A DNA stretch of 64,000 nucleotides, from assembly GCA_964016985.1 (NCBI GenBank), contig OZ024830.1, positions 15,528,419 to 15,592,418 of the forward strand, given 5' to 3'. The translations under genes and the position numbers were made by a program. This document shows positions 63,154 through 64,000 of this stretch, piece after piece (the first letter of the stretch is position 1; every line of letters starts with the position of its first letter). Origin of the DNA: Anodontia alba. Its lineage: Eukaryota > Mollusca > Bivalvia > Lucinida > Lucinidae. A model generated the notes under the pieces. It saw nothing but the letters and a program-made list of their open reading frames with translations. It was not told the origin of the DNA and ran no database searches.

Positions 63154-64000
63154 GCTTAGATTTAGACCACGCCCGGTCCAGTACTTGTAACCGGAGATAA
63201 TAGTAAAGACAAGTAAGCCGCAGCATGGGAAAAGAGCCGTTATAGCATATGCGAACAACAAAGATTCAGGAGAGCCTGTTCATTCGGCCGTTTGAAATTC
63301 GATCACGTAAGCGATAGACCAAGGTGAAACATTACCCAAAGAACTAGACTTGAGGCCTTGCCAAGAGGCCGGGTAAACGCACCGAAAGATTGGTTCAACG
63401 GACAGTCCGAAGAGCCTATTTCTCACGACGCGGTTCAATTATATTTTGAGAAGAAACCAGTCGACGGTTATCTTTAAAATCATTCGGTTATACACTGAAT
63501 CCTTTTATTACTCCAGACCAATACATATGTTTCTCATCAGGATCTACCCTGTTTGCAATTCTGTTATTGATTTTTGACTGAAACTCCATTTGCAACAATG
63601 GATGTGGCCAAATTCGAAGATGACAGACTCCATTTCATAAACCTAGGGGTGAAGTGTAAATGGTCAGCTTACTTCTCTTCACGTTTTTGAATTAGTCTGT
63701 CGTACAAGCTCAAACTTTTCGGCCGATCTTCAAAATTCTGCAACTTACAGGCTGGACTACTACTCTCGCACGAGATCTGGAACACGCCCGCACCGTATCT
63801 GGACGTGCATGCACTCCGTGTCAGGGCGAGGTGACCTAGTTATGAATTATAGCTAGGCACCGTTTCAAGCCAACCCAGCAGTCTTGTAAAACTAATCCAG
63901 ATTTATCTGGCGCTGCCTCTATGTGACTCAGTTGCTATCAGCGTTAAAAATCTGAAAACTGAACTGAACTGGCCTAGAAGAGGCGCTGCCTCTATGTGCT
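63154..64000. other. no gene recognised
   Basis: A short duplication GGCGCTGCCTCTATGTG occurs at 63910 and 63981, about 70 bp apart. A GGATCTACCCTGTTTGC scrap of the hairpin module lies at 63540. Nothing coding is seen. Confidence 0.4.

Overview
This is eukaryotic, AT-rich, gene-poor and repeat-dense nuclear DNA, most likely from a bivalve mollusc and plausibly a heterodont clam. The host assignment is inference. It rests on a molluscan-style IL-17 coding exon, two exon sets resembling protein families I know from molluscs, and many short fold-back elements of the kind common in bivalve genomes. There is no operon, rRNA, CRISPR array, phage or plasmid signal.

Genes. The firm call is a secreted interleukin-17-like cytokine in one coding exon on the plus strand (36406-36948), preceded by a splice acceptor. 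A second gene lies on the minus strand: two exons (59000-59142 and 54620-54789) whose splice sites and phase agree. They encode a glycine-rich membrane segment and a proline/tyrosine-rich tail like the CYYR1-like proteins, and its 4.2-kb intron is packed with repeats. A third probable exon (3769-4076/4095, minus) carries the N-terminal half of an uncharacterised family with FSG and GYRGF motifs. A weak exon candidate lies at 42893-42962 (minus).

Mobile DNA. Non-LTR retrotransposon wreckage lies at 31090-31470, 32545-33160 plus 34816-35945 (one copy split by a satellite array) and 45085-45372. A decayed mariner element occupies 53157-54493. A gag-like fragment lies at 1331-1567. Several families of non-autonomous inverted-repeat elements recur: six copies of a 330-bp TA-flanked family, eight of a 280-bp family with a 60-bp central palindrome, at least ten TTAA-flanked piggyBac-like elements, three short CCAGCGGGCAC palindromes, and a family built on GCGCCCAGCGAAGATTC. 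A 16-bp-plus hairpin module (GCAAACAGTGTAGACC...) sits inside several otherwise different element families.

Tandem DNA. Arrays are 7933-9310 (48 bp), 16640-17490 (49 bp), 17704-17848 (29 bp), 18915-19136 (27 bp), 33160-34815 (about 275 bp, alternating subtypes), 43560-44590 (133 bp), 46855-49505 (49 bp with an orientation switch), 50150-50400 (46 bp), 56095-57330 (about 445 bp) and 61800-62860 (about 150 bp), plus long GT, CT, AT, GATA, TTTA and poly-T tracts. Most long open frames in the window are by-products of these repeats.

Layout: 1-11 kb carries one exon amid repeat families and a 48-bp array; 11-32 kb is gene-free with nested palindromic elements; 32-37 kb has the split retrotransposon, its satellite and the IL-17 gene; 37-50 kb is dense in elements and the large 49-bp array; 50-60 kb holds mariner and the CYYR1-like gene; 60-64 kb is gene-free repeats.
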